64,000 nucleotides of DNA from an uncultured Cellvibrio sp. (GTDB taxonomy: Bacteria; Pseudomonadota; Gammaproteobacteria; Pseudomonadales; Cellvibrionaceae): positions 55,137 through 119,136 of the forward strand of contig CALFXJ010000002.1 of assembly GCA_937958105.1 (NCBI GenBank). Reading direction: 5' to 3'. Under the pieces are notes generated by a model, which was not told the origin of the DNA, made no database searches, and saw nothing but the letters and a program-made list of their open reading frames with translations. The position numbers and the translations under genes were made by a program. Positions 53,490 through 62,359 of this stretch are shown here, one piece after another. Every line of letters starts with the position of its first letter. Position 1 is the first letter of the stretch.

Positions 53490-55236
53490 ATTCGTAGGGA
53501 CTCTTAACCGGCTGGAGGGAACAAAAAGGATTGCTGACCCGATGATGAAACTCGGCAAACGCTTTACCGAATAATTTGCGGGTCAACAGAGATTCCGTAT
53601 AGATCTCGGCGGCATCAAATTGTAGTCGTGCCTGACGGCTGGCAAACTCAGGATGCTCCTTGTGATACGTCTGCAGGGCCTGCGTAACGTTTTGCCAGAA
53701 ATTACTCTCCGCAAATTCGTAAACCTGCTCCAGCAGATGGGAAATTTCTGTGAGGTTGAAGACAAATAAGGTGTCCATCACCAGCTCGCGTAACGCTTCT
53801 ACGCTGGTCATCCAGTAATAGCGATCGGGTTCTGCATCAACATAAACTGGATTCAATGCAGCAAAATCCGGCAGCAGCTCAGGCGCAGCCAGAAAGTCAT
53901 CCACATACTCAACGCTTTCATGAAAATCGCGCAAGATAATTTTCTGCGGCCAGCCATCACGGAGCACCAGCACCATGTTCTGCGCGTGAGCTTCCAGGGC
54001 GATACCGTGTTTTATCAGCAGATGCCACACAGGTAATACCGCCACCTGAATCAGTCGGTTTGTCCAGGCTGTGACACCGTAGCGCTTCAACCAGTCATCA
54101 ACGAAAGGTCGACCATCCGCTTCCATCAACGCCAGCGCGGTGAAGGGCACAGCCTGCTCATCCGGCATAAGATGGCTGGCAATGCTCTCGCGCCAGATGG
54201 CGGCAACCTGCGCGTCATGCTGTTGCTGCGGCCCCGGCTGGTATAGCACCCCGGCATATTCACAGAGCAGGACTAACGGATAGCGGGTTACAAATAACGG
54301 ATCGCTGTGCACTACGCTTTGCAGCCAGCGCGACACGGCGGGAGCTGAACAGACACCGTGTGCCTCCAGGCTGCGCAACGCTGACGTGCTGACGAGATTC
54401 ATGGGCAACTTCAGCGTTGCGCGTGCGGGATGAGTGATGTTCAGCAGGCTGCGGACGGACTGCGTGGCCTGATAAAAATCACCCGCCTCGCCGAGATGAA
54501 TAATGTCCTTCTGCGCCAGCGCTGGAGCCAACGTCGAGACTTTCAGATTCTCCCATTGCCAGGGATGCATCGGCAGCAAGGCATAATCACATAGGTCACC
54601 GCCCTGCTGACGCAAACGATGGGCAAGCAGCAGAATGACCTCTTTATCCAGCTCCCGCTGCCAGAAATTTTCTTCCGCAACCGGAAAGGCTGTTTGCAAG
54701 CACCGGCGTGCAATAGCGAGCCAGATCAGTTGAAACCGGTTGCCGGCTTCCGGACCAAATTGTTGATGATCATCCAGAGAAAATCCGGTGCGCGCTTTAA
54801 AACACGGATGATACAAATGACCTTCATGAACGGCAGACTCCAGCTCGGTATAACTGAAACCACGTCGAATTGCGTTAATTGACAAGTGCTCTTCGTTCCA
54901 GCAACACAGCCGGATGGTTTGCTCCAACTCATGCAACAACTGTTCACGACGCGCCCCACTGACCGGCAGACTCATGACAATCGTCGATAGCTCCACGCCC
55001 GCACGGGAACCGTCTTTACGCAAACGGTAAATGCTGTCTGGCAAAAGGCGGATACGATCAAATGCTCCAATGCGCCCAAGACAGCAGTAGTCCTGCTGCG
55101 CCAATGTGAAAGAGAGCTGCACTTCCGAAGTTTGGTCTATGTTTTTTATATCGTAGGGAATCAACCGTTCATACAGGAGCGCTTCGATCAACTGGCGCAA
55201 CACGCGCTGGTCCGGGCTCGTATCACGCCATCTCAT
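53473..55236 (-). CDS. asbB: NIS siderophore synthetase AsbB
   Basis: NRPS-independent (IucA/IucC-type) synthetase of 587 residues that joins citrate carboxylates to a spermidine arm. Family motifs are SAVHEGHLYHPCFKARTGF, LPMHPWQWENL, the KLPMNLVSTSALRSL stretch, GIALEAHAQN and LRDFHESVEY. It follows asbA, as in Bacillus asbABCDEF. GGAGG lies five bases before the ATG, inside the end of asbA; the genes overlap by 14 bases. Confidence 0.87.
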   Translation of the reverse strand: MRWRDTSPDQRVLRQLIEALLYERLIPYDIKNIDQTSEVQLSFTLAQQDYCCLGRIGAFDRIRLLPDSIYRLRKDGSRAGVELSTIVMSLPVSGARREQLLHELEQTIRLCCWNEEHLSINAIRRGFSYTELESAVHEGHLYHPCFKARTGFSLDDHQQFGPEAGNRFQLIWLAIARRCLQTAFPVAEENFWQRELDKEVILLLAHRLRQQGGDLCDYALLPMHPWQWENLKVSTLAPALAQKDIIHLGEAGDFYQATQSVRSLLNITHPARATLKLPMNLVSTSALRSLEAHGVCSAPAVSRWLQSVVHSDPLFVTRYPLVLLCEYAGVLYQPGPQQQHDAQVAAIWRESIASHLMPDEQAVPFTALALMEADGRPFVDDWLKRYGVTAWTNRLIQVAVLPVWHLLIKHGIALEAHAQNMVLVLRDGWPQKIILRDFHESVEYVDDFLAAPELLPDFAALNPVYVDAEPDRYYWMTSVEALRELVMDTLFVFNLTEISHLLEQVYEFAESNFWQNVTQALQTYHKEHPEFASRQARLQFDAAEIYTESLLTRKLFGKAFAEFHHRVSNPFCSLQPVKSPYEYDLCE

Positions 55237-57019
55237 AATTCACCTCCACGCTGGCAACAGCTTCATGGTTCGCCAAGGGGTTTTTTATCTGGGTATAAAC
55301 CGCCAGCTCCAGCTCTGCGGTCAGCTCATCAATGTCATGCAGTCGCGTCAGCAGGTTTGCCTTACAGGGAATGGTGCTGTTTTGTAGCAGCCGTTGCAGA
55401 AATCGCTTTCCCGTCCCCTGCAGCTCATTTTCCAGCTCGTTTAATCGTTGACGCACACAGGACAGCAGAACGGATTCATCAACCAGTTGATCAAAGCCCA
55501 TGCGGTAGATGACAGAGTTGAGTTGATTGATGATGAGGTAATAGGAAAAACGATCACAAATCATGTCATCGTCGTAAAAGAGTTCCGGCGTGTGGCGGAC
55601 TCCCGGCTCGATGTTCGTCAGCGCTTCACGATGCGTTGGCGACAGATAGAATCCCTGGTTATCCCGATAAAAATACCTGATGGGATAACCCGTCCGCACA
55701 TCCAGCAGGCTGTTCTGCTGGTGTGCTTCCAAGGCGATGCCCTGCTCTTCGTACAGCCGGACAAGGGGAATTATGGAACAGTCCAGATAACGTTCAAACC
55801 AGTCCCGCGCTATCTGTGCCCGCGGGCGTTGTTCCTGCACCGCCAGCGCATCAATCAGAAGAGACAGGCGTGACTTAAAACCTGGCAGCGGGTCCTGCAC
55901 CAGAGCCGCAATGGAGTGAATACCGGTTTGCTGTTCCCCGACAAAAGGATTGGAACGAATGATCAGTTCAAAACCGCTTTCCATCCGCCCCGGCAGTTGC
56001 ACGGTAAGATAGGCGGGATCATCAATGATTTGAAACTGTGGATATTTTTGGACGAAACCACAACGCTGCAACAGACTGGCCATTACCCTGCCCGCGAGCA
56101 GCTCGGGATAATGGTTCAGGCGCAGCGAGTTAGTAATTTTTACCGGGATGGAAAATTTCAGCATCCAGGGCCACTGTTCTGAATATACGGTGCGCACGGA
56201 GGATGTCGCAGTAAAGTTCAAACCCTGCCGGCCCAAATCATGTATCCATCCTGCTGTAATCGCCTGCTGAATATAATCCTGATGCAACAGCCATTGAGCC
56301 TGCAGCGGATGCGTCGGCACAATTACATAATCCTCCAGGCCAGCAATGCCGCTGCCCAGGACGCCGCGTAGAATCGTTTCTGCATCCTGGGCGGCTACCG
56401 AATCCTGTTTGACATAACAGGATTTCACCGCAAAATAATGCAGCTGAAACTGGCCGCCCAGTTCAGGTGAATAGGATTCCTGCAGCCATTCCGCCATTCC
56501 CTGTCGACTTTTCGGGGTGGGATGCAGCCAGTGCCCGTAAAGCAGCGATTGCTCCGATTCGATAAAACTATCTCCCACCAGTCTGTCGTCGCCCTGCCGT
56601 GCCTGCAGGTAACGTGTCATCAACTGCACACTCTCGGTTAAACGCAGAAGGAGCTCGATATGTTTCTGCTTCAGCGCAGAGGTCTGGCCTGCTCGCGTAT
56701 AGAGTTCGTTGATCAGAAAAACAGCGGCGGGGAAAAAGTCGATGGCTTGCCAGGAGTCGCTGGCCTGTTGAATCTGTACTGCCGAAATATGGTGTCGTCC
56801 GACCAGCGAAACATAATCCACCACCAGCGCAAGATGAATACGCTGATGCGCAAGAGTCAGCTCAACAATTCGTTGCGCCGATACCTGCGCCGTGCCGGGG
56901 TGTCGTGTGCACCACTGCCGCGGACTGAACCAGATACCTTCATCAACTTCGCGCAGGTAGGTATTAACAAGCGCTTGAAATGAAGCATGTTCCGCAATCT
57001 CACTGCATGACCGACTCAT
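55223..57019 (-). CDS. asbA: NIS siderophore synthetase AsbA
   Basis: IucA/IucC-family synthetase of 598 residues. Motifs include EQSLLYGHWLHPTPKSR, IVPTHPLQAQWLLHQ, SSVRTVYSEQWPWMLKFSIPV, GIALEAHQQNSLL and FYRDNQGFYLSP. In petrobactin synthesis AsbA links citrate to the first spermidine (or spermidine-dihydroxybenzoate). Assignment as A and not B rests on gene order. It starts 138 bases after the MATE gene. Confidence 0.87.
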   Translation of the reverse strand: MSRSCSEIAEHASFQALVNTYLREVDEGIWFSPRQWCTRHPGTAQVSAQRIVELTLAHQRIHLALVVDYVSLVGRHHISAVQIQQASDSWQAIDFFPAAVFLINELYTRAGQTSALKQKHIELLLRLTESVQLMTRYLQARQGDDRLVGDSFIESEQSLLYGHWLHPTPKSRQGMAEWLQESYSPELGGQFQLHYFAVKSCYVKQDSVAAQDAETILRGVLGSGIAGLEDYVIVPTHPLQAQWLLHQDYIQQAITAGWIHDLGRQGLNFTATSSVRTVYSEQWPWMLKFSIPVKITNSLRLNHYPELLAGRVMASLLQRCGFVQKYPQFQIIDDPAYLTVQLPGRMESGFELIIRSNPFVGEQQTGIHSIAALVQDPLPGFKSRLSLLIDALAVQEQRPRAQIARDWFERYLDCSIIPLVRLYEEQGIALEAHQQNSLLDVRTGYPIRYFYRDNQGFYLSPTHREALTNIEPGVRHTPELFYDDDMICDRFSYYLIINQLNSVIYRMGFDQLVDESVLLSCVRQRLNELENELQGTGKRFLQRLLQNSTIPCKANLLTRLHDIDELTAELELAVYTQIKNPLANHEAVASVEVNYEMA

Positions 57020-57084
57020 AGCTCACCCATTGCTGTGGTTCCGTCTCCGGTCCACGATCCTGTTGAGGAAGAGCCATGAAGTTA

Positions 57085-57101
57085 TTGAGAACGGATCTCA
57101 A
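57085..57101 (-). promoter_or_regulatory. Inverted repeat upstream of asbA
   Basis: TTGAGA and TCTCAA form a perfect 6-base inverted repeat with a 5-base spacer, 66 bases before the asbA start. It is not Fur-like and could bind another regulator, perhaps the response regulator of this cluster. Confidence 0.35.
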
Positions 57102-57157
57102 CTTCAATCAAATTTACAACTGTTACGTTTGCGCGAATAGATACGCCATCTGGAGAA

Positions 57158-58543
57158 TTAATTGTCGCGAAATAATCGCGACGGCTTATATCGCAGGAAG
57201 AATACAAGGGCGACGGAGAAGGTCAGCCACTCCGCAAGAGGGAGCGCCAGAAGTACCGGATAGTCCGGAAAGAGCTGGGGCAACAGCAACAGCAAACCGA
57301 TCGGCAACAGCAGGCTGCGCAGCAATGCGATGGCAGCAGAGGCTGTCGGTTTATGGAGCGCGGTGAGGTAAGAAGAGATGAGGATGTTAAGTCCGTTGAC
57401 GATAAATATGGGCCAGATAATGCGCATAAAATCTGCGGCCAAAGCAATCACCGCTGCCTCACGGACAAACCAGGTTATCCAGAGTGTGCGTCCGCCCAGC
57501 AGTAACGCGATCACCAGTGCGCTCAGGACAGCTATGGTTGCAGCGGAGGTCAGCATGAACTGGCGGATACGCTTTACCTGCTGCGCACCGAAATTCTGTG
57601 CAACCAGTAACTGCATGGCATCGGCAATGCCATAAAAAATCATCAAACTGGCAAACAGACAATAGTTGACCAAGGTAAACGCCGAAACGCCATCTACCCC
57701 CAGACGCGTAACCAACAGCCAGTTCACCATCAGGATAACCAGGCCACCGGATATTTCATTGATAAATTCTGAAATACCGTTGTAGGCAGCCTGACCGACT
57801 TCAGTCCAGCCAGTCTGACGCAAACGAAAATGCAACTGCCGCGCCGGTCGCAGGAAGTAGCTGCACAAAATCCCGAGTTGTAACACCTGCGATAATCCCG
57901 TCGCCCAGGCTGCACCAGCAATACCTCCATTGAAGTAGCCGATAAACAATGCATCCAGGAGGATATTGGTGAGGGCACCGCTGCTGAGTGCAACCGTGGC
58001 GAGAACCGGTCTGGCATCTGCACGCACAAAATAATAAAGCACCACAGACATCAGCTGCGCCGGCAGGAAACAGGCGATGACAAAAAAATAATCGCGCATC
58101 AACCCGTGCAGCGAAGGCGGTGCACCCAGTGCTCGAAATATCCAGTGGCTGAACAGAAGATTGACCGCCACCATCGTCAGCGCAAAAATCAATACCGCAA
58201 TAACGCACTTGCTGAAGGTCGCTGAAGCCGCCGCTGCATTTTTTTCGCCCAGTGCTTTACCGGCACGCACAGAGCCACCGATCGCCAGCATCAGCGCCAG
58301 CCCGAACACCAGGGCGAGATAAGGAATAAGAAAATTAATTGCCGCCAGTGCATTTGCGCCGACAAAGTTGCCAACGAATAAACCATCCACCAGATTCGCG
58401 GTAGTGAGCGCAAGCAGTGCGCCAACAGAAGGGATGACAAAATAAAAAAATGTTGGAATAACCTTACCCGTCAGGATAGGGTTGTGAGCAGCCGATTGCG
58501 TCAAAAAAATTTTCCTTATCAGGGAGACCAGACTAATTCGCAC
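57158..58543 (-). CDS. MATE-family efflux transporter
   Basis: About 461 residues and twelve membrane helices, with the MATE start LTGKVIPTFFYFVIPSVGALLALTTANLVDGLFVGNFVG. It is oriented with the asb genes and may export petrobactin or a related compound. The annotated start is GTG 58543, overlapping DUF2218; a TTG 13 codons later with AAGGA upstream is an alternative. The stop lies in a hairpin (GTCGCGA/TCGCGAC, 57164-57182) without a T-run, so transcription may continue into asbA. Confidence 0.85.
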   Translation of the reverse strand: MRISLVSLIRKIFLTQSAAHNPILTGKVIPTFFYFVIPSVGALLALTTANLVDGLFVGNFVGANALAAINFLIPYLALVFGLALMLAIGGSVRAGKALGEKNAAAASATFSKCVIAVLIFALTMVAVNLLFSHWIFRALGAPPSLHGLMRDYFFVIACFLPAQLMSVVLYYFVRADARPVLATVALSSGALTNILLDALFIGYFNGGIAGAAWATGLSQVLQLGILCSYFLRPARQLHFRLRQTGWTEVGQAAYNGISEFINEISGGLVILMVNWLLVTRLGVDGVSAFTLVNYCLFASLMIFYGIADAMQLLVAQNFGAQQVKRIRQFMLTSAATIAVLSALVIALLLGGRTLWITWFVREAAVIALAADFMRIIWPIFIVNGLNILISSYLTALHKPTASAAIALLRSLLLPIGLLLLLPQLFPDYPVLLALPLAEWLTFSVALVFFLRYKPSRLFRDN

Positions 58544-58800
58544 GTGTCTTTCAGCGCAAAGCGATCGAAATGCCGCTTTATTACATCCATTACTTCATGC
58601 AGGTTGTCGACGGTATCGGCTGCACAGTAAATCTGCAAGTGGTCAGCGTCCGCCGTCAGACGACATTCGCCGATATCGAACGTCAGCCTGCCGGAATGAT
58701 CATCCCACCGCACCGAAATCTTATGACTGAAATGCCGACACAACTGACGAAGATACTGTCGCGCTTTAGGTGTTGCGATGCGAGTCTGATATTCAAACAT
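58519..58800 (-). CDS. DUF2218 domain protein
   Basis: About 93 residues covering one DUF2218 domain (TPKARQYLRQLCRHFSHKI to FALKDTCELVW). The domain has no known activity. ATG 58800 overlaps the response regulator stop by eight bases; an ATG six codons earlier is possible. Its position between a regulator and an exporter of a siderophore cluster suggests a role linked to iron, which is inference. Confidence 0.8.
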   Translation of the reverse strand: MFEYQTRIATPKARQYLRQLCRHFSHKISVRWDDHSGRLTFDIGECRLTADADHLQIYCAADTVDNLHEVMDVIKRHFDRFALKDTCELVWSP

Positions 58801-59497
58801 AGGTGTAGCCTTTACCATGAACTGTCTGCAGGCGATCCGGCGGCAATCCGGCTTCGGTGAGCTTGCGCCGGATGCGGCTCAGGTGCATATCCAGGCTGCG
58901 GTCATAACAGCTGTATTCGCGCTCCAGTACCAGCTGGTACAGATAGGGTTTAGAGAGGGTTTCGTTCTGATGACTGACCAGCATCCACAGCAGTTTGAAC
59001 TGGATGGGCGTAATCACCACCGGCGTACCGCCCACCGAGACACTCTGGGTATGCCGGTTCAGATACAGGTTGCCGACACAGAGGTCAGCGATGGCCGCGC
59101 GGGAATCCGTTAACCCCATCGAGCGCCGCAGCAGTGCATCAATGCGCAGCAACAGCTCGGTGAAGTTGAATGGCTTGGGCACAAAATCATCCGCTCCCTT
59201 TTTAAAACCTGTAATGCGCTCTTCTTCAGCGCCACAGGCGGTCAACATCATGACCGGGGTCTGGCGGGTCTTGCGCAGCTTGGTGAGCACCGAGAAACCG
59301 TCCATCCGCGGCAGCAGTACATCCAGCAGGATCAGATCAAAGCGGCGGCTGATGGCTGCCATCAGGCCACCCTGCCCATCAAAGCGTTGCTCAGTCGTGT
59401 GGCCGTGCTGCCGCAGCAGGTCGGCGACTTGAGTGTTAAGCGCGGGATCATCCTCAACAATGAGGATATGTGCCTTGCGATTCATTGTGGTCAACAT
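58793..59497 (-). CDS. OmpR-family response regulator, no linked kinase
   Basis: About 234 residues. The receiver has Asp59 (LILLDVLLPRMDG), the acidic pair in VEDDP and Lys in VPKPFN. The winged helix ends with LQTVHGKGYTYV. ATG 59497 has AGCAGGA upstream. No kinase gene lies in the cluster. It may control the asb genes together with Fur. Confidence 0.88.
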   Translation of the reverse strand: MLTTMNRKAHILIVEDDPALNTQVADLLRQHGHTTEQRFDGQGGLMAAISRRFDLILLDVLLPRMDGFSVLTKLRKTRQTPVMMLTACGAEEERITGFKKGADDFVPKPFNFTELLLRIDALLRRSMGLTDSRAAIADLCVGNLYLNRHTQSVSVGGTPVVITPIQFKLLWMLVSHQNETLSKPYLYQLVLEREYSCYDRSLDMHLSRIRRKLTEAGLPPDRLQTVHGKGYTYV

Positions 59498-59577
59498 GCG
59501 TTCCTGCTCGAAATAGTCCACATCATCGGTCGATCCAATGGAGCGGAATTGTACATGTCCGCCGCATTAACGCAAAT

Positions 59578-59596
59578 GCTAATTATTATTATTTAG
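59578..59596. promoter_or_regulatory. Fur-box-like site between regulator and PPTase
   Basis: GCTAATTATTATTATTTAG matches 12 of 19 positions of the Fur consensus GATAATGATAATCATTATC and lies in the divergent gap, where it could control both the siderophore-direction operon and the PPTase gene under iron. Confidence 0.55.
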
Positions 59597-59674
59597 ATTG
59601 GCGCACATAATGAAAAGATGCCAGCCAGACCTGAACATGGGAGAATCCCTCTCCCAACAGACGGACCACTCTCC

Positions 59675-60481
59675 ATGCTTGCCATTGATTCACACACAGC
59701 TCATATCTGGATTCTGGACCTGGCCAGCATCAGCGCCCGGCCTGACCTGCTTGAGTCGTATCGTGCGCTTCTGAGCCGGGAAGAAGCCGACCGCCTGCAA
59801 CGCTTCGCCTTTTCGAAGCTACAGCATCATTACCTCGCGACCCGCGCCCTGCTGCGCACCTCTCTGTCGCACTACGCCGATATAAGCCCGGCGCAATGGC
59901 GCTTCGCCCAGGATAAAAATGGGAAGCCGTACTTGCTCAACAGCCCGATTCCGCTGTCATTCAACCTGAGCCACACGGGAGAACGGGCCGTACTCGCCGT
60001 GACTCTGGGTAATCGGATCGGGGTTGATATAGAACAGCTGTCACGCAAACGGGATTGGATGGGAATTGCTGAGCATTACTTTCATCAGCGCGAAGTTGAT
60101 GCTCTCCTCGCGCTGCCTGAGCCTCAGCAGGCTCAGCACTTCTTCCGCCTGTGGACCTTGAAGGAGGCTTATCTGAAAGCACGCGGAACGGGCATAGCGA
60201 CGGGTCTGGATAAAGCGGCCTTTGAGCTGGCACCGGGCAAGGTGCAGGTTTATTTTGCGCCCGAGCTGGACGCCAGCGCGGCGGAGTGGCATTTTTTCAA
60301 TTATCAGCTGGGTGAGGATTACAGCCTGTCACTGGCTTGCCACTTGCCCTTGAATGGCCCTGCACCGCAGCTCAGGTTCTATCAGAGCTGGCCCTTGATG
60401 ACCGGCCAGCCCGGCGAAGCGCCAGTGGACCAGCTGACAGATCTCGCAGCCCGGCCCGGGGGCAACGAGCATCTTGCTTGA
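59675..60481 (+). CDS. Sfp-type 4'-phosphopantetheinyl transferase
   Basis: About 268 residues. Signatures are FNLSHTGERAVLAV, IGVDIEQL and the metal- and CoA-binding FRLWTLKEAYLKARGTG. It transfers the phosphopantetheine arm of CoA to carrier Ser residues, and here would activate the carrier domain of AsbDE. ATG 59675 was chosen; an ATG 19 codons earlier is open but too near the promoter. It faces away from the siderophore operon across the Fur-like site. Confidence 0.88.
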   Translation: MLAIDSHTAHIWILDLASISARPDLLESYRALLSREEADRLQRFAFSKLQHHYLATRALLRTSLSHYADISPAQWRFAQDKNGKPYLLNSPIPLSFNLSHTGERAVLAVTLGNRIGVDIEQLSRKRDWMGIAEHYFHQREVDALLALPEPQQAQHFFRLWTLKEAYLKARGTGIATGLDKAAFELAPGKVQVYFAPELDASAAEWHFFNYQLGEDYSLSLACHLPLNGPAPQLRFYQSWPLMTGQPGEAPVDQLTDLAARPGGNEHLA

Positions 60482-60559
60482 CAGGCCCGGACCCCCTGCC
60501 TAGGATGCACGGCGTCAGCGGGGACGCCCACCTACTCCACTCGTATAGAAGATCAGTTT

Positions 60560-61522
60560 ATGTTGCCATTTCACGATGCCGTCAAAGAGGATTTTGCAGC
60601 CGTCAATCAACTTATCATCGACCAGCTTCATTCCGACGTTGACCTGGTGGAGAACATCGGTCATTACCTGGTAGAAGCCGGTGGTAAGCGGCTGCGCCCA
60701 CTGATGGTCCTGCTGACGGCACGCGCGCTGGAGTATCAGGGCAATCAGCATCTGGACCTGGCGGCGATCATTGAATTTATCCACACCGCGACTCTCCTCC
60801 ACGATGACGTCGTGGACATGTCCGAACTGCGCCGCGGCCGTCCCACAGCCAATGCCAACTGGGGCAACGCTCCCAGCGTCCTCGTCGGCGATTTTCTCTA
60901 TTCCCGCGCCTTTCAGATGATGGTTGCCATCGGCAGCATGGATGTCATGGCCATCCTGTCGGATGCCACCAATGTCATCTCCGAAGGTGAGGTGCAGCAA
61001 CTGGTCAACGCTAGAAAACCCGATATCAGCGAAGCGGACTACCTGAACGTTATCGATAAAAAGACCGCCGTTCTCTTTGCCGCCGCCTGCGAAATTGCCG
61101 CCGTGCTGGCCGGCGCCACCCCGGAAGTCCGGGCCGCCCTGAAGGCTTACGGCCGCCACGTCGGTATGGCATTCCAGCTGGTGGACGATGCCCTCGACTA
61201 CACCGGCGATGCCGCCACGCTCGGTAAGAATGTTGGCGATGACCTCGCCGAGGGGAAGCCCACCCTGCCACTCATCCATGCCATGCGCACAGGCACCCCC
61301 GCCGAGGCCGAGCTGATCGCTGAAGCCCTTCGCCAGGGCGATACCAGCAAGCTCGACGAGATTCTCACCATCGTGCAGCAGACCGGGGCTATGACCTATA
61401 CCCTTGAGTGCGCCAAGCAACAGGTTGAGGAGGCTCTGGCCCGGCTTCGCCTGCTGCCGGATAACCGTTTCACCCTGGCAATGGCGCAGGTTGCCGAGTT
61501 TGCCCTGGGTCGAAACTATTAA
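60560..61522 (+). CDS. ispB: Octaprenyl diphosphate synthase
   Basis: Trans-prenyltransferase of 320 residues that makes the ubiquinone side chain. The first Asp-rich motif is LLHDDVVDMSELRRGRPT (Asp82 onwards) and the second FQLVDDALDYTGD; GGKRLRP binds diphosphate. Chain length is inferred from similarity to IspB. It lies alone before fabA; in many relatives ispB sits beside rplU. Confidence 0.92.
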   Translation: MLPFHDAVKEDFAAVNQLIIDQLHSDVDLVENIGHYLVEAGGKRLRPLMVLLTARALEYQGNQHLDLAAIIEFIHTATLLHDDVVDMSELRRGRPTANANWGNAPSVLVGDFLYSRAFQMMVAIGSMDVMAILSDATNVISEGEVQQLVNARKPDISEADYLNVIDKKTAVLFAAACEIAAVLAGATPEVRAALKAYGRHVGMAFQLVDDALDYTGDAATLGKNVGDDLAEGKPTLPLIHAMRTGTPAEAELIAEALRQGDTSKLDEILTIVQQTGAMTYTLECAKQQVEEALARLRLLPDNRFTLAMAQVAEFALGRNY

Positions 61523-61648
61523 AATCCCGCCCCCCCGGATCATCCCGTTCAACTGGACAAGAACAGCACACAAGGTAGAATGCGCGCTTCGCGGCGACTA
61601 TCTCTTGTGGGCTGGGCGCCACTGAATAACACAAACCGAGTCTATTAC

Positions 61649-62173
61649 ATGATCCCTTTTGAACCTAAAAGCTCATACACCCGTGAAGACCTGATCGAGT
61701 GCGGCAACGGTCGCCTGTTTGGCCCGGGCAATGCGCAATTGCCCATCCCAAATATGTTGATGCTGGACCGTATCGTGCACATCAGCCAAACCGGTGGTGA
61801 ATTCGGCAAAGGCGAAATCGTTGCTGAACTGGATATCTCCCCAGACTTATGGTTCTTCGATTGCCACTTCCCTGGCGATCCTGTCATGCCCGGTTGCCTC
61901 GGACTGGATGCAATGTGGCAGCTGGTTGGTTTCTATCTGGCCTGGCGCGGTAACCCCGGTCGCGGACGTGCCCTGGGATGCGGCGAGGTAAAATTCACCG
62001 GTCAGATCCTGCCTACCGCCAGGAAAATCAGCTATCACATCAATCTTAAACGTGTCATCGAGCGCAAACTCATCATGGGTATTGCCGATGGCCGTGTATC
62101 TGTAGATGGAAAAGACATTTACTTCGCCTACGACCTGCGCGTTGGTCTGTTCCAGAATACCGATAACTTCTAA
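61649..62173 (+). CDS. fabA: 3-hydroxydecanoyl-ACP dehydratase/isomerase FabA
   Basis: About 174 residues. The catalytic His73 and Asp87 lie in FFDCHFPGDPVMPGCLGLDAMWQ, the FabA signature. It introduces the cis double bond for unsaturated fatty acids and hands the product to FabB, encoded next. ATG 61649 gives the family start MIPFEPKSSYTREDL. Confidence 0.96.
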   Translation: MIPFEPKSSYTREDLIECGNGRLFGPGNAQLPIPNMLMLDRIVHISQTGGEFGKGEIVAELDISPDLWFFDCHFPGDPVMPGCLGLDAMWQLVGFYLAWRGNPGRGRALGCGEVKFTGQILPTARKISYHINLKRVIERKLIMGIADGRVSVDGKDIYFAYDLRVGLFQNTDNF

Positions 62174-62359
62174 CCGACGCGGTTCTCTCGGGCACTTTCT
62201 CTGCTCCGGCGGTCAAAATGCCCGACTTCCTAATCACTCCGGGATGCTTCACAGAATGGGTTGTGTGTCATAATTGCGCCTACTCAACCGGGTTGATTGA
62301 GAGACAAGCGTTGGTCTTGTACGAAAAAGAAGGCTCTGTAAATACATAAGAGGTAGCCT

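Noticed and set aside
57076..57366. Plus-strand frame with a good ribosome site (GAGGAAG) before asbA
   Set aside because: After about 27 codons it runs antisense into the MATE gene and turns into Arg/Ala-rich sequence; no family is recognised.
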